Part shown: positions 1-12,800 of the stretch, in pieces | How positions within the stretch are numbered: the stretch's first letter is position 1 | Layout: each line of letters starts with the position of its first letter | From: Earliella scabrosa | Lineage: Eukaryota; Basidiomycota; Agaricomycetes; Polyporales; Polyporaceae | Reading direction: 5' to 3' | Length of the DNA: 64,000 bases | Assembly: GCA_022605405.1 (NCBI GenBank) | Contig: JABYQQ010000022.1 | Location: 1 to 64,000, forward strand | The notes under the pieces: generated by a model | Databases searched by the model: none | Seen by the model: the letters and a program-made list of their open reading frames with translations, nothing else | What the model was told of the DNA's origin: nothing | Made by a program: the position numbers and the translations under genes

Positions 1-3000
1 TGCACGTAAACCCAACGCTCTGACCCTCGTCCTTAACGCTTCGACCCTCGCACACTAACGCTCCAACCCTTCCGCTCTAACACCGTCAACCAACGCTCTA
101 GCCCTCGCCCTCTAACTCGTTTACCCAACGCTTACCTCCAACACTTCAACCCGTAACACTCCAACCGTCGTCCCTAACACTTCAACTCTACGCGTTAACC
201 CAGCACTCTAACGTCGCACACTAACGCTCTGACCCTCGTCCCTAACACGTTAACAAAACACTTCAACTCGTCCCTAGCACGTAAACCCAACGCTCTGACC
301 CTCGTCCTTAACGCTTCGACCCTCGCACACTAACGCTCCAACCCTTCCGCTCTAACACGTCAACCCAACGCTCTAGCCCTCGCCCTCTAACTCGTTTACC
401 CAACGCTTACCTCCAACACTTCAACCCGTAACACTCCAACCGTCGTCCCTAACACTTCAACTCTACGCGTTAACCCAGCACTCTAACGTCGCACACTAAC
501 GCTCTGACCCTCGTCCCTAACACGTTAACAAAACACTTCAACTCGTCCCTAGCACGTAAACCCAACGCTCTGACCCTCGTCCTTAACGCTTCGACCCTCG
601 CACACTAACGCTCCAACCCTTCCGCTCTAACACGTCAACCCAACGCTCTAGCCCTCGCCCTCTAACTCGTTACCCAACGCTTACCTCCAACACTTCAACC
701 CGTAACACTCCAACCGTCGTCCCTAACACTTCAACTCTACGCGTTAACCCAGCACTCTAACGTCGCACACTAACGCTCTGACCCTCGTCCCTAACACGTT
801 AACAAAACACTTCAACTCGTCCCTAGCACGTAAACCCAACGCTCTGACCCTCGTCCTTAACGCTTCGACCCTCGCACACTAACGCTCCAACCCTTCCGCT
901 CTAACACGTCAACCCAACGCTCTAGCCCTCGCCCTCTAACTCGTTTACCCAACGCTTACCTCCAACACTTCAACCCGTAACACTCCAACCGTCGTCCCTA
1001 ACACTTCAACTCTACGCGTTAACCCAGCACTCTAACGTCGCACACTAACGCTCTGACCCTCGTCCCTAACACGTTAACAAAACACTTCAACTCGTCCCTA
1101 GCACGTAAACCCAACGCTCTGACCCTCGTCCTTAACGCTTCGACCCTCGCACACTAACGCTCCAACCCTTCCGCTCTAACACGTCAACCCAACGCTCTAG
1201 CCCTCGCCCTCTAACTCGTTTACCCAACGCTTACCTCCAACACTTCAACCCGTAACACTCCAACCGTCGTCCCTAACACTTCAACTCTACGCGTTAACCC
1301 AGCACTCTAACGTCGCACACTAACGCTCTGACCCTCGTCCCTAACACGTTAACAAAACACTTCAACTCGTCCCTAGCACGTAAACCCAACGCTCTGACCC
1401 TCGTCCTTAACGCTTCGACCCTCGCACACTAACGCTCCAACCCTTCCGCTCTAACACGTCAACCCAACGCTCTAGCCCTCGCCCTCTAACTCGTTTACCC
1501 AACGCTTACCTCCAACACTTCAACCCGTAACACTCCAACCGTCGTCCCTAACACTTCAACTCTACGCGTTAACCCAGCACTCTAACGTCGCACACTAACG
1601 CTCTGACCCTCGTCCCTAACACGTTAACAAAACACTTCAACTCGTCCCTAGCACGTAAACCCAACGCTCTGACCCTCGTCCTTAACGCTTCGACCCTCGC
1701 ACACTAACGCTCCAACCCTTCCGCTCTAACACGTCAACCCAACGCTCTAGCCCTCGCCCTCTAACTCGTTTACCCAACGCTTACCTCCAACACTTCAACC
1801 CGTAACACTCCAACCGTCGTCCCTAACACTTCAACTCTACGCGTTAACCCAGCACTCTAACGTCGCACACTAACGCTCTGACCCTCGTCCCTAACACGTT
1901 AACAAAACACTTCAACTCGTCCCTAGCACGTAAACCCAACGCTCTGACCCTCGTCCTTAACGCTTCGACCCTCGCACACTAACGCTCCAACCCTTCCGCT
2001 CTAACACGTCAACCCAACGCTCTAGCCCTCGCCCTCTAACTCGTTTACCCAACGCTTACCTCCAACACTTCAACCCGTAACACTCCAACCGTCGTCCCTA
2101 ACACTTCAACTCTACGCGTTAACCCAGCACTCTAACGTCGCACACTAACGCTCTGACCCTCGTCCCTAACACGTTAACAAAACACTTCAACTCGTCCCTA
2201 GCACGTAAACCCAACGCTCTGACCCTCGTCCTTAACGCTTCGACCCTCGCACACTAACGCTCCAACCCTTCCGCTCTAACACGTCAACCCAACGCTCTAG
2301 CCCTCGCCCTCTAACTCGTTTACCCAACGCTTACCTCCAACACTTCAACCCGTAACACTCCAACCGTCGTCCCTAACACTTCAACTCTACGCGTTAACCC
2401 AGCACTCTAACGTCGCACACTAACGCTCTGACCCTCGTCCCTAACACGTTAACAAAACACTTCAACTCGTCCCTAGCACGTAAACCCAACGCTCTGACCC
2501 TCGTCCTTAACGCTTCGACCCTCGCACACTAACGCTCCAACCCTTCCGCTCTAACACGTCAACCCAACGCTCTAGCCCTCGCCCTCTAACTCGTTTACCC
2601 AACGCTTACCTCCAACACTTCAACCCGTAACACTCCAACCGTCGTCCCTAACACTTCAACTCTACGCGTTAACCCAGCACTCTAACGTCGCACACTAACG
2701 CTCTGACCCTCGTCCCTAACACGTTAACAAAACACTTCAACTCGTCCCTAGCACGTAAACCCAACGCTCTGACCCTCGTCCTTAACGCTTCGACCCTCGC
2801 ACACTAACGCTCCAACCCTTCCGCTCTAACACGTCAACCCAACGCTCTAGCCCTCGCCCTCTAACTCGTTTACCCAACGCTTACCTCCAACACTTCAACC
2901 CGTAACACTCCAACCGTCGTCCCTAACACTTCAACTCTACGCGTTAACCCAGCACTCTAACGTCGCACACTAACGCTCTGACCCTCGTCCCTAACACGTT

Positions 3001-3645
3001 AACAAAACACTTCAACTCGTCCCTAGCACGTAAACCCAACGCTCTGACCCTCGTCCTTAACGCTTCGACCCTCGCACACTAACGCTCCAACCCTTCCGCT
3101 CTAACACGTCAACCCAACGCTCTAGCCCTCGCCCTCTAACTCGTTTACCCAACGCTTACCTCCAACACTTCAACCCGTAACACTCCAACCGTCGTCCCTA
3201 ACACTTCAACTCTACGCGTTAACCCAGCACTCTAACGTCGCACACTAACGCTCTGACCCTCGTCCCTAACACGTTAACAAAACACTTCAACTCGTCCCTA
3301 GCACGTAAACCCAACGCTCTGACCCTCGTCCTTAACGCTTCGACCCTCGCACACTAACGCTCCAACCCTTCCGCTCTAACACGTCAACCCAACGCTCTAG
3401 CCCTCGCCCTCTAACTCGTTTACCCAACGCTTACCTCCAACACTTCAACCCGTAACACTCCAACCGTCGTCCCTAACACTTCAACTCTACGCGTTAACCC
3501 AGCACTCTAACGTCGCACACTAACGCTCTGACCCTCGTCCCTAACACGTTAACAAAACACTTCAACTCGTCCCTAGCACGTAAACCCAACGCTCTGACCC
3601 TCGTCCTTAACGCTTCGACCCTCGCACACTAACGCTCCAACCGTC
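1..3645. repeat. 275-bp tandem satellite array, 13 full copies plus partial
   Basis: The same 275-bp unit repeats with starts at about 2, 277, 552, 826, 1101, 1376, 1651, 1926, 2201, 2476, 2751, 3026, 3301 and 3576. The last copy breaks off at about 3645 into unique DNA. Copies are almost identical. Copy 1 has a compensating C insertion and deletion near 93-104, and copy 3 lacks one T near 670, which makes it 274 bp. Each unit is built of degenerate pieces of about 15-22 bp that begin AACRCT and contain ACCCTCG or CCCTAACAC, so it is a higher-order repeat. The + strand is G-poor and C-rich. No ORF of note crosses it. Such arrays are usually subtelomeric or pericentromeric. The array runs off the left edge, so its full size is unknown, and no TTAGGG/CCCTAA telomere tract is present. 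Confidence 0.97.
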
Positions 3646-4195
3646 ACTAACACTTTATCAGCTGTTGGTCATCCGTACCCGTTCACTTCACGAGCCTTTC
3701 ATATGAGCCCACAGTGTAAGTACTAACAGGACACCATGAGACGCAGACGGATGAGTTGAGATAGCACATGGGCACAAGGTTTTTACTGGAACTCATCACC
3801 GACCAACAGCCCCCCAATGGACGACCCTGTCCCCTCTATCCCCACCTCCAGTCCTTCGGCCCCAAGCAGCCCACGGAGATCGTCATGAAGACTGGACTTC
3901 CAGGCGCTGCACTACAGTAGCGGCTCAGCATCTGGTTTCCGGTGAACGCAGTCGCCCATGAACAAAGCCGTCGCGGCTGTCGTGCATACCGCGACAGAGG
4001 CCGTTTTGGACCTGCGTGCACCTGGCACGGCGGTTGTGCCCAAGTACAACAGGTTGCGATGGTCGGGGTACGTTGACATGACACCCTATGAGGTCGGTGC
4101 TCTTGCATACTATTATATCAACGACGCATCAGCCTGAGAGCGCGACGGATGATACATGATATCGCCGTCTATGTATGTCAGACGGCCCCCCGCAC
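3646..4195. other. Unique DNA next to the satellite, no gene recognised
   Basis: This stretch holds only short overlapping ORFs without recognisable protein similarity. It forms the boundary between the satellite and the decayed phospholipase remnant. Confidence 0.5.
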
Positions 4196-4740
4196 TTACG
4201 TCTCCGGCAACTCGAGCTTGGTCCCTAGGATCCATGGGATCGCCTCCACCCATGCGCGTAGATACTGCGTCCGAAAGGTCAACGTGTTCGTCACGGTGAG
4301 CACGAGCTCCACCACGGGCGGTGCTCCGTTGGCGAGGTATGTGACAAGCGGGTCGCCGCGCGATGTAGGGCTGTTGCAGCCAAAGCAGCTCGGAACGGCA
4401 GGTGAAGTTGTGGCGACGAAGGTCGTCGCGGATGAAGGAATGGAAGGGAAGGAGTACGTTGATGGAAAGAGTGCGACGCGGTTTTGCGTCACCTGGAGGT
4501 CCAAGGAAGTTATTCAGCTTCAAGTGAGTTCGCGCAGACTCGGCGCCGGTACGCCAGACTCACCATGATGGAGCTACCGTTCACCCAGTTCTTGGTCGCA
4601 TCTACAGGCTGGTATCCACAGAGGAGCGATAAGCGACGAGAATCTCGCAGAAGCAGCCGCCACGGGCTACTCACCGCATCGATGGCAATTGTGGTGTCAA
4701 CCCCGCAAGCCTCGAGTATACCCGCAGCGTCCGTCCGCAT
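4196..4740 (-). pseudogene. Lysophospholipase (phospholipase B) C-terminal remnant
   Basis: Minus-strand peptides in separate frames resemble the C-terminal part of fungal lysophospholipases. In order they are VDTTIAIDA (about 4677-4710), NWVNGSSIM, then LFPSTYSFPSIPSS and, closer to 4330-4390, the typical SCFGCNSP followed by DPLVTYLANGAPP. Known fungal PLB proteins carry the same order (VDxxxAID, NWxxGSS, FPxVPxxxxF, FFGCNS, PLxVYLxN). The N-terminal catalytic part with the GXSGG nucleophile is absent. The remaining reading frame drifts after NGAPP and ends at 4196. It directly abuts the decayed helical-bundle gene upstream on the same strand, so the two may have been fused by rearrangement. 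This is a remnant, not a working enzyme. Confidence 0.6.
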
Positions 4741-5800
4741 CTGACACTGACAAGAGGTCTGCACGATGTCGAATGCATCCCGGTCACCGTCCGACGCCCA
4801 AGAGGCTGCACAGAACATGCACAGCGCGTCCCATGGCACCCCTCGAGCGTGCGCGCGTCCTCATCCCGGTCGAGGTAATGCCTGATGAACGGCCTGTTGG
4901 ATTGCTTCACGAGGAACTGGTGTACCTCCCGGTAGAACCTGATGGGTCGGTCAGTGGTTGCTCGGTCGACCCACACTAGGGACCGTACGTACTTGACGAG
5001 CCGATCGAGCCTGACCTCGTTCAGTTCTCTGAGCGGACGGACGGGAGGAGGACAGTCGCACAGCGCTGCATTCGCTGGATGCACGCGGTCCGGTTGACCT
5101 GGCAGCAGGTGCAGTTCAGCGTCAGCTCGCTCGCGAATAGAACGAAAAGATGCGAGACGCGATACTCACGTCGACAAGCTGCAGCGTGTCCCGATTGCGG
5201 AAAGCACGAGCGCGGCGAGCTCGAGGCTGGGGACGGGCACGAAGGGGAGGAAATCTGCGCCGAGGTCGAGGAGCTCGTGGACGACGTCGGTGACGAGTCC
5301 GAGCGCGCTTCTGGCCGCGGCGGAGACACGCTGCAAAGGGAGGTCTGGTCAGTGTCTGCGGCACGCATACATGGACGGTCGGTCACACGATTGAATGACG
5401 GGTTTGGGGGAGAGCGCGGGAACAGGTAAGGGGCAAGACGTACCTCGCGTGTGCGCATATAGTCAACGTCGATGAGCTCGACGGGCACAGCTTCCTGTCG
5501 ACTCTTCTCGCTGCCCTCGGACTCGCCCGAGGGTATGTGTAGGAATTCCTTCCACCAGCTGGTCAAATCGCCGTTGGGGGGCGAAGTCACGGTGCGCAGG
5601 AGAGATCGCCCAGAAAACTGACAGGGCGGGCGCCAGCGATGGAGGAGTGGCTGCCAGCATCGCTCCTAGACCGGCCCTTCGAGGCAACACCGGCGGGGGC
5701 TGAGGCGGGGGCGGGAGCGAGATCTAGTGGTATGCAGCAGGAGAAGAGACGACTTGAGTGATGACCTGGGTGGGGGCGTCTGAGGATGGGGTGGAAATCA
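4741..5800 (-). pseudogene. Broken MLKL-type N-terminal bundle gene (inverted copy)
   Basis: The minus strand carries, in order, a Ser-rich start with PTQVITQVVSSPAAYH (5726-5800), a segment with TSWWKEFLHIP and VPVELIDVDYMRTRE (about 5450-5590), then a bundle helix with LGLVTDVVHELLDLGADFLP and FVPVPSLELAALVLS (about 5180-5340). Next come VNRTACIQRMQRCATVLL (about 5050-5105) and QFLVKQSNRPFIRHYL (about 4870-4920). Each piece matches the intact protein at 21408-26484 (for example its QSNRPFIKRYL and VNRLACLRLTERCATIL). The frame is broken: a stop follows the first segment, one base is missing before the expected W-D-T-L-Q-L-V-D helix near 5185, and a stop follows SVRSEN near 5021. No kinase part follows. 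It is a paralog in inverted orientation that has decayed. Confidence 0.75.
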
Positions 5801-7774
5801 TCGCGTCAAGCGTACGCTGAGGGCTGCAGGAGCCCTGAGGCAGATGCAAGAGTGAGGGATGCGAGTGGATGAACAGGTGTATCCTGACGTACCATCGCAC
5901 ACCGTATGTGACACTAGGGAGTACCTTCCTGTCCCACACCCGCACCCGCACATCACCTCCATCAACTAGCCACGAGTCGCGTTTTCCAGTGAGAACGTAC
6001 GCGAAACCTCCGAACGCTGGAGTATTCGTTGGAGTCGTCGCGAGTCTGCAAGCGGTAGCCAGAAGGGACGCGGCGGGTGCTGATGATGGAGGGGTCACAT
6101 CGAGCCGGCTCGAGGACGAAGACCATGGAAGCCGTGTGAGAGGGCGTATGTGGGCGCTGTTCACCAGTATAGAAGCAGAGGAGTCGCCATAACGTGGAGT
6201 GCGCTCGCCTGTGGACGACAAGTTCGAGGCGCATAGCGTGTGTAGCGACAACCGTCGGAATGCCAGTCTCGAGCATGCGCACGATCTTAAGCATGCACGA
6301 GGGGACAACGGATATCATGAGGCTCTGGGTTGATGGGTGTTGCCCTGAACATCCTCGTGGTCGACGAGCGTGAGGCCGGTGGTGGCATGCGACGATGAAA
6401 GAAAGATGGCTTCATCGCACGAGCTGAGAAGGCGTACCCGCAGCTGTCAGATCAAAGGAGAGGGGTGGGATGTGAGAGTACTTGCGTACCATGAATTCCT
6501 GCAGCAAGCATGCTTCCCAGCTGCATTGGCGCAGAGAATGCATGAGGTGGCGGTCGGACACATAGACACGATGGACGTACCTGCTGCGTGCAGAAGAGAC
6601 CACCAGTCGTTGGACCGGCATCCAATCATGTATAGCGCACGGCCCCTCCACTCTTCAGAGCAAGCGTGTTCAACTTTTGAGAGAGAGACGTAGTATCCGC
6701 GCAGAGGGTAGAAATCGTGATCGTCTGCCCTCCCGCTAACTCGAGTGCATGCACGAACGCACCTTAAGCTCGTGATTCGTAATGTTCCGCTGCAGCCTCG
6801 TCAAGCAGACCAAAACACTTGCCTACCCTCTCCCTACCCACTGAGTCTTCCTACGCTCGGACAAGCCCTGTGTCGGTGCTCGATGGACAGTATGTCGAGA
6901 GCTGGACACGAGGATGCCGCGTGGCAAAATCAAGAACCGTGAATGAGCAGGACGACTCTCAACCAGGACTAGCGTGGTCGAATCAGACAGTGGGAATAGA
7001 AGTGAGAGTATACATGGACCGATGAGCGCATGTGGGTCCGTCCAGGGTCCGTCCCGACTCGAGACACGATATGTACGTTCGAGATGCGCGATGGCGAGCG
7101 TTGGTGAGCCGTGGAGGTGAACGCGCGTCAATTCTCCCGGGATCCCGGGCCGGCCTCGGCCGCTTTTTCCGACCGCTGCAACTGTCGGTTTGCTTCAAGA
7201 CCAAGTTCCTGCCAGAGCGCTGCCTCCGAGGCTCCTGCTTGCCCCTTGAGCTCAGACCAGGCTAACCCACCTCGAGCTCGCATGCACGGCCCGTTTGGTC
7301 GCACCATCACTACGTGGACCGTGGACGTCTGGCAAAACTGCAGTCGAAGCAGGGTTACGACACGGCGCTACTAGGACTGATAACTTGTAGTCCGACGGAT
7401 GCGCTCGATGTCTCGATATTGGTATATATCGCTTGCGCTCACTGAGCGCGCAGGACACGCCGATTAGCCTAGAGATCTTCAAGCGGTCTCTTGCGTTCTC
7501 CACGGTGCGGGAGGTGCGGTAGCGTGGCCAAGACCCGAATGACAGTGAGCGGTGATGGTACCACAGCTGTGCTACGTCGGTAAGTCTGATCGATCCTGAC
7601 CGACATCTGTGTGTAAAGCGAGCTCATTTCTCATGTCTGTCCAAGGACGGCAGCCCGCCTTGTCTCCTCGCGAACCTTTCGCGAAGATATGACCGTCGGA
7701 GATTGGTCAGAGTCACGATCCGCCCGCCCAGTACTGCCCCGTCTTCCTCCCTTCCCATCACTCGACCGTCAAGC
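5801..7774. other. Intergenic stretch, no gene recognised
   Basis: Both strands hold short ORFs, the longest a 194-codon minus-strand frame at 5724-6308. Some donor/acceptor-like signals occur on the minus strand at 6300-6660. None of the peptides resembles a family I know. Decayed coding DNA is possible. Confidence 0.4.
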
Positions 7775-9437
7775 ATGAACACCCATCGTCTTCCCGTCGA
7801 TGTATACGAACACATCATCGATTCCTGCGGTGCAACTGGACAGCAAAGCAGCGTTCTAACTTGGCAGATCAGTATGGGTGACGCGTATGCGACCTGGTGC
7901 CAAACTTCACTCGTCTGCTCTGCCTGGCTTCCCCGCAGCCAGTACAACCCTTCCGCGACGTGAAGCTCATGCGAGAGCTCCACGTCGATCTGCTTCTGCG
8001 CACACTACTGGAGAAGCCCCACCTCGCAGACCTTGTCATCAAGCTCACCTTCAAAGCGGCGCATATCATGCGTCGACCTCAGCCTTACGTTCCGTTTTCG
8101 CGCTTCCCGTTGCCTCGCCTCATCAAGAACTGTGTGGCACTCGACTTTCAAGAGATATTTTGGGGGAATTATCCCTACCGATATGCCGATATCAGCCTCT
8201 ACCAGTTCCGGTCGCTCGCGCTATCACACCTCAGCATGAGAATGGACCGCGCGAACGCCCGTGCGGTTCTGCGATTCGTCTGGTCACTCCCGCTCTTGCA
8301 AGACCTAAAACTGCTGTATCATGGCACCCCTCTCCGCATTCCGACCATCCGGGGAGTGCGCGGTCACACAGCGTGCGGTAATCTCGTTTCGCTTAAGCTG
8401 TCGGTATGATCGGTTCCCCGTTTGTGTCATCATGGGGAGCGTCGCTGACGACAATCTCCTCAGGATCGTTGCGGCACAATACACTTTCCTCCGCTTGCAT
8501 TCGGAGAGAAGGTGTCGAGCTTGCACTTAACTGTATCACATGGCGTTTCCGGTATGTCTCATTTGCACACGAGTTCGAGCCGGTTTGGTTGTAGTGACGG
8601 TCGACGTTCATTGCAGACGAGATGCTGGAATGTATCCAGTCCTTTCGACCGACGACAGCTACACACGCTCAGTCTTTGGTCCACCTTGATCCCGCCATCC
8701 TCCCTCCCTCCATCCGGCTCGCGACTCCAGAGCCTCATACCGGTGCTATGCAGCGTCCATGATCACGCCCCTCTTCATACACTGGAGATATACTGCACAG
8801 GCCTCGCTGGAACCGAGGACTTCAGCTACTTCACGTCTCGCGAAGGTCTCCTCGACGTGTTGTCCGACGTGCAGCTGACGGGCGCCCTACAGCGTTTCCC
8901 CGCGCTCGAAGACCTCCACTTCATTCTCGACGAGAACGATCTGAGCTACGGCAGTCTATGGTGGACTGCACAGCTTGCACTCCGTATTTCGGACCCATTA
9001 CGCTCCATCTTATCCGTAGACGTGCGGTTATTCGCCGGATGTGAGTGTTTCCATGCAATGTGAACAGCCTCCGCGCGCGCACTTCAGAGTCCTGACCATA
9101 TTGCACAGCCTACGGAAAGCATCTATGGAAGACGGAATCTGTGGTTGCGGCATCCACCCAGGGCTCGAGCGACACGCCCGGGCCCCAACGGCTCCCCCCG
9201 GGACACGCTCAGGCTCCGTCCGATTCACAGACAGGCGACCCCACTGGTACCGCTCCCGAGGATAGCGACGCGCATGAATTGATTGTCGCAACACATCTAT
9301 CGAATATCTTGAGTAGCCTCACGGAGCTCTTGACAATGCTGGATCCCGGACTTATCGAGAGCAAAGGCGACCACATCCAGCTCATCACGATGTCTCGCCC
9401 TATCCCCGAGTCGCATATCCACACGTTCCTGTCGTGA
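7775..9437 (+). CDS. F-box-like protein with LRR-like region, possibly decayed
   Basis: The first exon begins MNTHRLPVDVYEHIIDSC and continues to LVCSAWLPRSQ. This is the fungal F-box pattern (LPxDVxExI, then LVCxxWLPRSR, then LFRDVxL). The FRDVKL part lies in another frame, so a one-base loss near 7945 breaks the F-box. No frame-consistent, convincing intron was found there. Downstream frames are long and clean: 7940-8403, a 60-bp intron at 8404-8463, 8464-9040, a 68-bp intron at 9041-9108, and a last exon ending at 9437. The region around 8840-9030 (LLDVLSDVQLTGALQRF, then a WWT motif) resembles the variable LRR-like C-terminal part of polypore F-box families, which are usually adaptors of SCF ubiquitin ligases. 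A splice-like pair at 8552-8616 would shift the frame, so reading through is preferred. Real gene or recent pseudogene; the product assignment rests on pattern only. Confidence 0.6.
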
Positions 9438-9859
9438 CGTTCTTGCAGGTTCTGCGCAAACCTTCCTCCGTCAATGACGATACATGCAGACTTCTCTGCC
9501 GGGGACCTATAGGTACACGCTGAAGAAAGCGCAACGCCGAGTTGCGTTGGGGTCTTGGGTCTTGGAGCCGATCGCGACCGGTACGCCCAGGCTGGACCCG
9601 AGGCCTGAGGAAGCACGTCAATCGTGCCCTAGTATGATACGGCTCTAATACATACACGTGGGGCGCGAGGAGTGTCAGGGGGCGAAGCGGAAGTGACTGA
9701 GGAACTCGTAGGAGATAAACTGTCTGCCGAACGCAGATGACCCGCGTGCATGCTGCGTGAGCAACGCTCGCTCGTTGCGTCGCGCCGTCTGCTGTGTACA
9801 ACGCCATGTCTAGACTGTTTCGGGCAGAACGGTCAGAACAAAGGGCAGGCGTAGAAGCG
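9438..9859. other. Short intergenic stretch, nothing recognised
   Basis: Downstream of the F-box-like gene; no coding similarity or clear signals seen. Confidence 0.4.
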
Positions 9860-12800
9860 CAGTCTGCATACCTGGACAGCAAGGTCGCGCGCGTCGGTCC
9901 GACGTAGAGCCGACACGCAAGCCGAGGATTCCATACTTGTCCACCGCGCGCTCGAGTGCACGCCGGGTCCGTATCTTCATCTTACTTCTCTAGGAGTCGG
10001 CGCGACTCGCCCGACATCGACGCAAGGACACAACGCGTGCTGCTTGACGCAGAGCGGGCACGGATCCTCGGAAGCACAGCCGCAGAAATGCAAGGCGGTC
10101 GTGCATGTGCAGGCCGGTATATGAAAAGTTGCTAGTAGTGGTACTCGTCCGCAAATGAGCACCTGCCGTCGTGCGGGCACTAGGCAGTATAACTATCACG
10201 TGTGGTGCGATGCGGAATGGACAGACGGAGCTCGCACCTGGTCTTCTTGAAGAGACGGATCACAAGAGTACCCTGAGTTTCGACTTACAGCTCAGGAGAC
10301 GACTCGCCGGTCGTTCTCGCACCTGCCAGACCGTAGCCAGTGCATCTTCGTCACACAGCTTCCATCCTCCGGCTTCCGAACCTCGAACTATGGAGCACGC
10401 AACTCCGGCGCATCAGCGTAGCTCTTTCACCTCGGGGAACGACATGTCGCAGATCATGATGTACTCACAAGCGGGCGCGATCTGGCAAGCTCGATATTCT
10501 TTGAAGCCGGGAGGCAACGATCCGAACATCCTTGTCTGGGATCAGTTGAGTTGCCGGCAGCTTCGAAGTGGGTGAGTAGGGTGAGGTAGGATGATAGGAT
10601 CACGAACTGATTCGGACGTGGAGGCTCACTAGCCAGCGTGCCAAGACGCACTGCTGCACGAGCACACAGGCTGCGACAGAGTCGGGATCGGGGCACTGTA
10701 ACGATGCGTGAGGGTTGTATCTTTGCAGTATTAGTACTAATAGCATACCAGGAGTCGCCACTCGGAGCCCTCGGAGTCGACGCGGGATAGACTAGACTGA
10801 TAGCGGTTTCATTCGGGGGAGGGTCTGGGAATGGCCCGGGATCAGCATACTACAAGCTCGGACCTGACAAAGGGTGCGACGTACCAATGCAAGTCAAGCT
10901 CATGGAAGAGGTAGCCCCGGGAGGGCGATGTGCTCGAAAAGCTCGACACGGACGGCGTACCACATGTGCCAACACTGATATGCCACGTTGATGGTCGAAG
11001 TTCCTGGGCTGAGGAGACGAGAACTCGCGACTTCTACAGTTATAAGCCGCGGTACTCACAGCGGTACGAATCTGAGGACGTCGACGCATATTACGCGGCG
11101 TCTACGTTTGGGGGAGACGTGGTGTAACAATTAGAGGGTTGGTAGGTGAATGATGTCCGAGCGGTCGAGTAGCCGGAGATGAGGCGAGTGTGATAGAAGC
11201 CGCACAGCGACAGATACATGGACGAGCAATCAGCACAGAAGGAAACGATCGACAGAGAGATCTGCTGTATCGGAGAGAGATTAGAGGACGGATCTGGTAC
11301 CAATCGGTCGTTGACGGATCTGTGGGCCGGCGGTCAACGGGGACAGGGGGTTGAGTCACTCGGAATGTCCGTAGGTCTACGAGAGTTTCGAGTGTGACTG
11401 CAACTGGCCTGGGATAGGATGGCATGACACTCACATTTCCATCGGACGGATTCTGTCACGTGTGTAGGAGAGCGCCGCAGACGGAACGATGGAGTGAATC
11501 AGGGAATAGCTCGTCTCGCCTGGGCAGACAATTGGACGGACCTGTTGAAGGGAGAAGGGACGGTTCTGCGAATACCCAAATTGCCGGTGGAGTCAGTGTT
11601 CGCGTTGAGTTGAAATGGCAGTCAAAGACACGTCGACATTTATGTCGATGAGCTGCGTTGAGACTTGACGGGGTCGATCGCTCTCTAAAAGAGATACAAT
11701 TCCATCAAGCGCACCAGTGTAGAGTTAGGGGTGCGAGGACGTGACAAGAACGAGGTTACGAGCCTTTCGTACTGTGACACGAAGCGGAGGTACACTGATA
11801 CACATCCATCCATTGAGAGACGGCCAGCGGGGATGTAAGAGGGCTTCTTGAGACGGCATTGCGATGAGTGATGAACACATGTATGGAAAGGACTCCGTAG
11901 AACCGTGCTAGGCTAATGGATGGGTTCTCCGAGGGAACAAGATGAGTGTAGCGCGGAGCCGGGGGTGTAGAGCAATCTATCGTCGTCTAATAAAGCATAG
12001 CAGCTGACCGGCCATCTAGGGAGGAGGGATTGTCGACTGGCGATCGAGGGAGACCCTGAGTGCCAATCCGATCGTTACCGGCGGCTTGAAGTAGTGACTA
12101 TAGGCGGGCTACCCGGGCGTTGAGTGGCCGTTTGATAGGGCGAACACGCGCAGCGAGAACGCGATACAGCCATAGAGAGTGCAGCCGCGGGGAGGGCGAC
12201 AAGCGAGCGCAAGTGCGAGGCGTGGAAGAGAACTTCAAGAGAAGACGGCGGCGGCAGAGCATGGTCAAGAGCGCGAGTAACCCTTGAACAAGTATACGAA
12301 AAGCGCGGAGAAGAGCCGGTGGAGAAGGTCGAGCAGGGAGCGCAGGAGGAGCTGAACAGAATAGATAGACTGTGTCGTGCTGGTACAGCACTTGCACAGC
12401 AACGAACGATGCGCCCTGCCCAAATTGGGCGATGGCGGGCTTGGTGGCGTGGGAATCTCAGACGTAGTGGACGCGCTGTTGCTCCTGGTGAGACCTGCTC
12501 ACGCCGGCCATCTACCTGCTGCATAGTGCCCGCCGACCCAGCTGGAGCAGCCCGCCGGCCCACTGACGTCTCTCTTGCTGTCCTTGCGCCCGCTCTCGGT
12601 CTCCTCAACGGCGATCGCGCGCAAGGGAGGAGCTGATCACAGGCCGTAGTCCCGACAGTCGGCCGCTGGAGAGCGTATCCGCACGCTGGTGCAAAGCCCG
12701 TCTGTTACGGTCTTGATCTACAACCATGACGCTCATGTTTGCTTAGGCTGGCCAGTGCATCTGCCCCGGCTGCGTCACCGTTCCTGCTCTTGACTTGCTA

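Noticed and set aside
1..3645. CRISPR-like array
   Set aside because: The whole 275-bp unit is repeated with no unique spacers, and the surrounding genome is eukaryotic.
1..3645. Telomere
   Set aside because: No run of CCCTAA/TTAGGG; only degenerate telomere-like pieces within a long unit.
9977..10199. Cys-rich minus-strand ORF as a zinc-finger gene
   Set aside because: The counterpart in block B does not keep the Cys pattern, so it is probably a chance frame in duplicated non-coding DNA.
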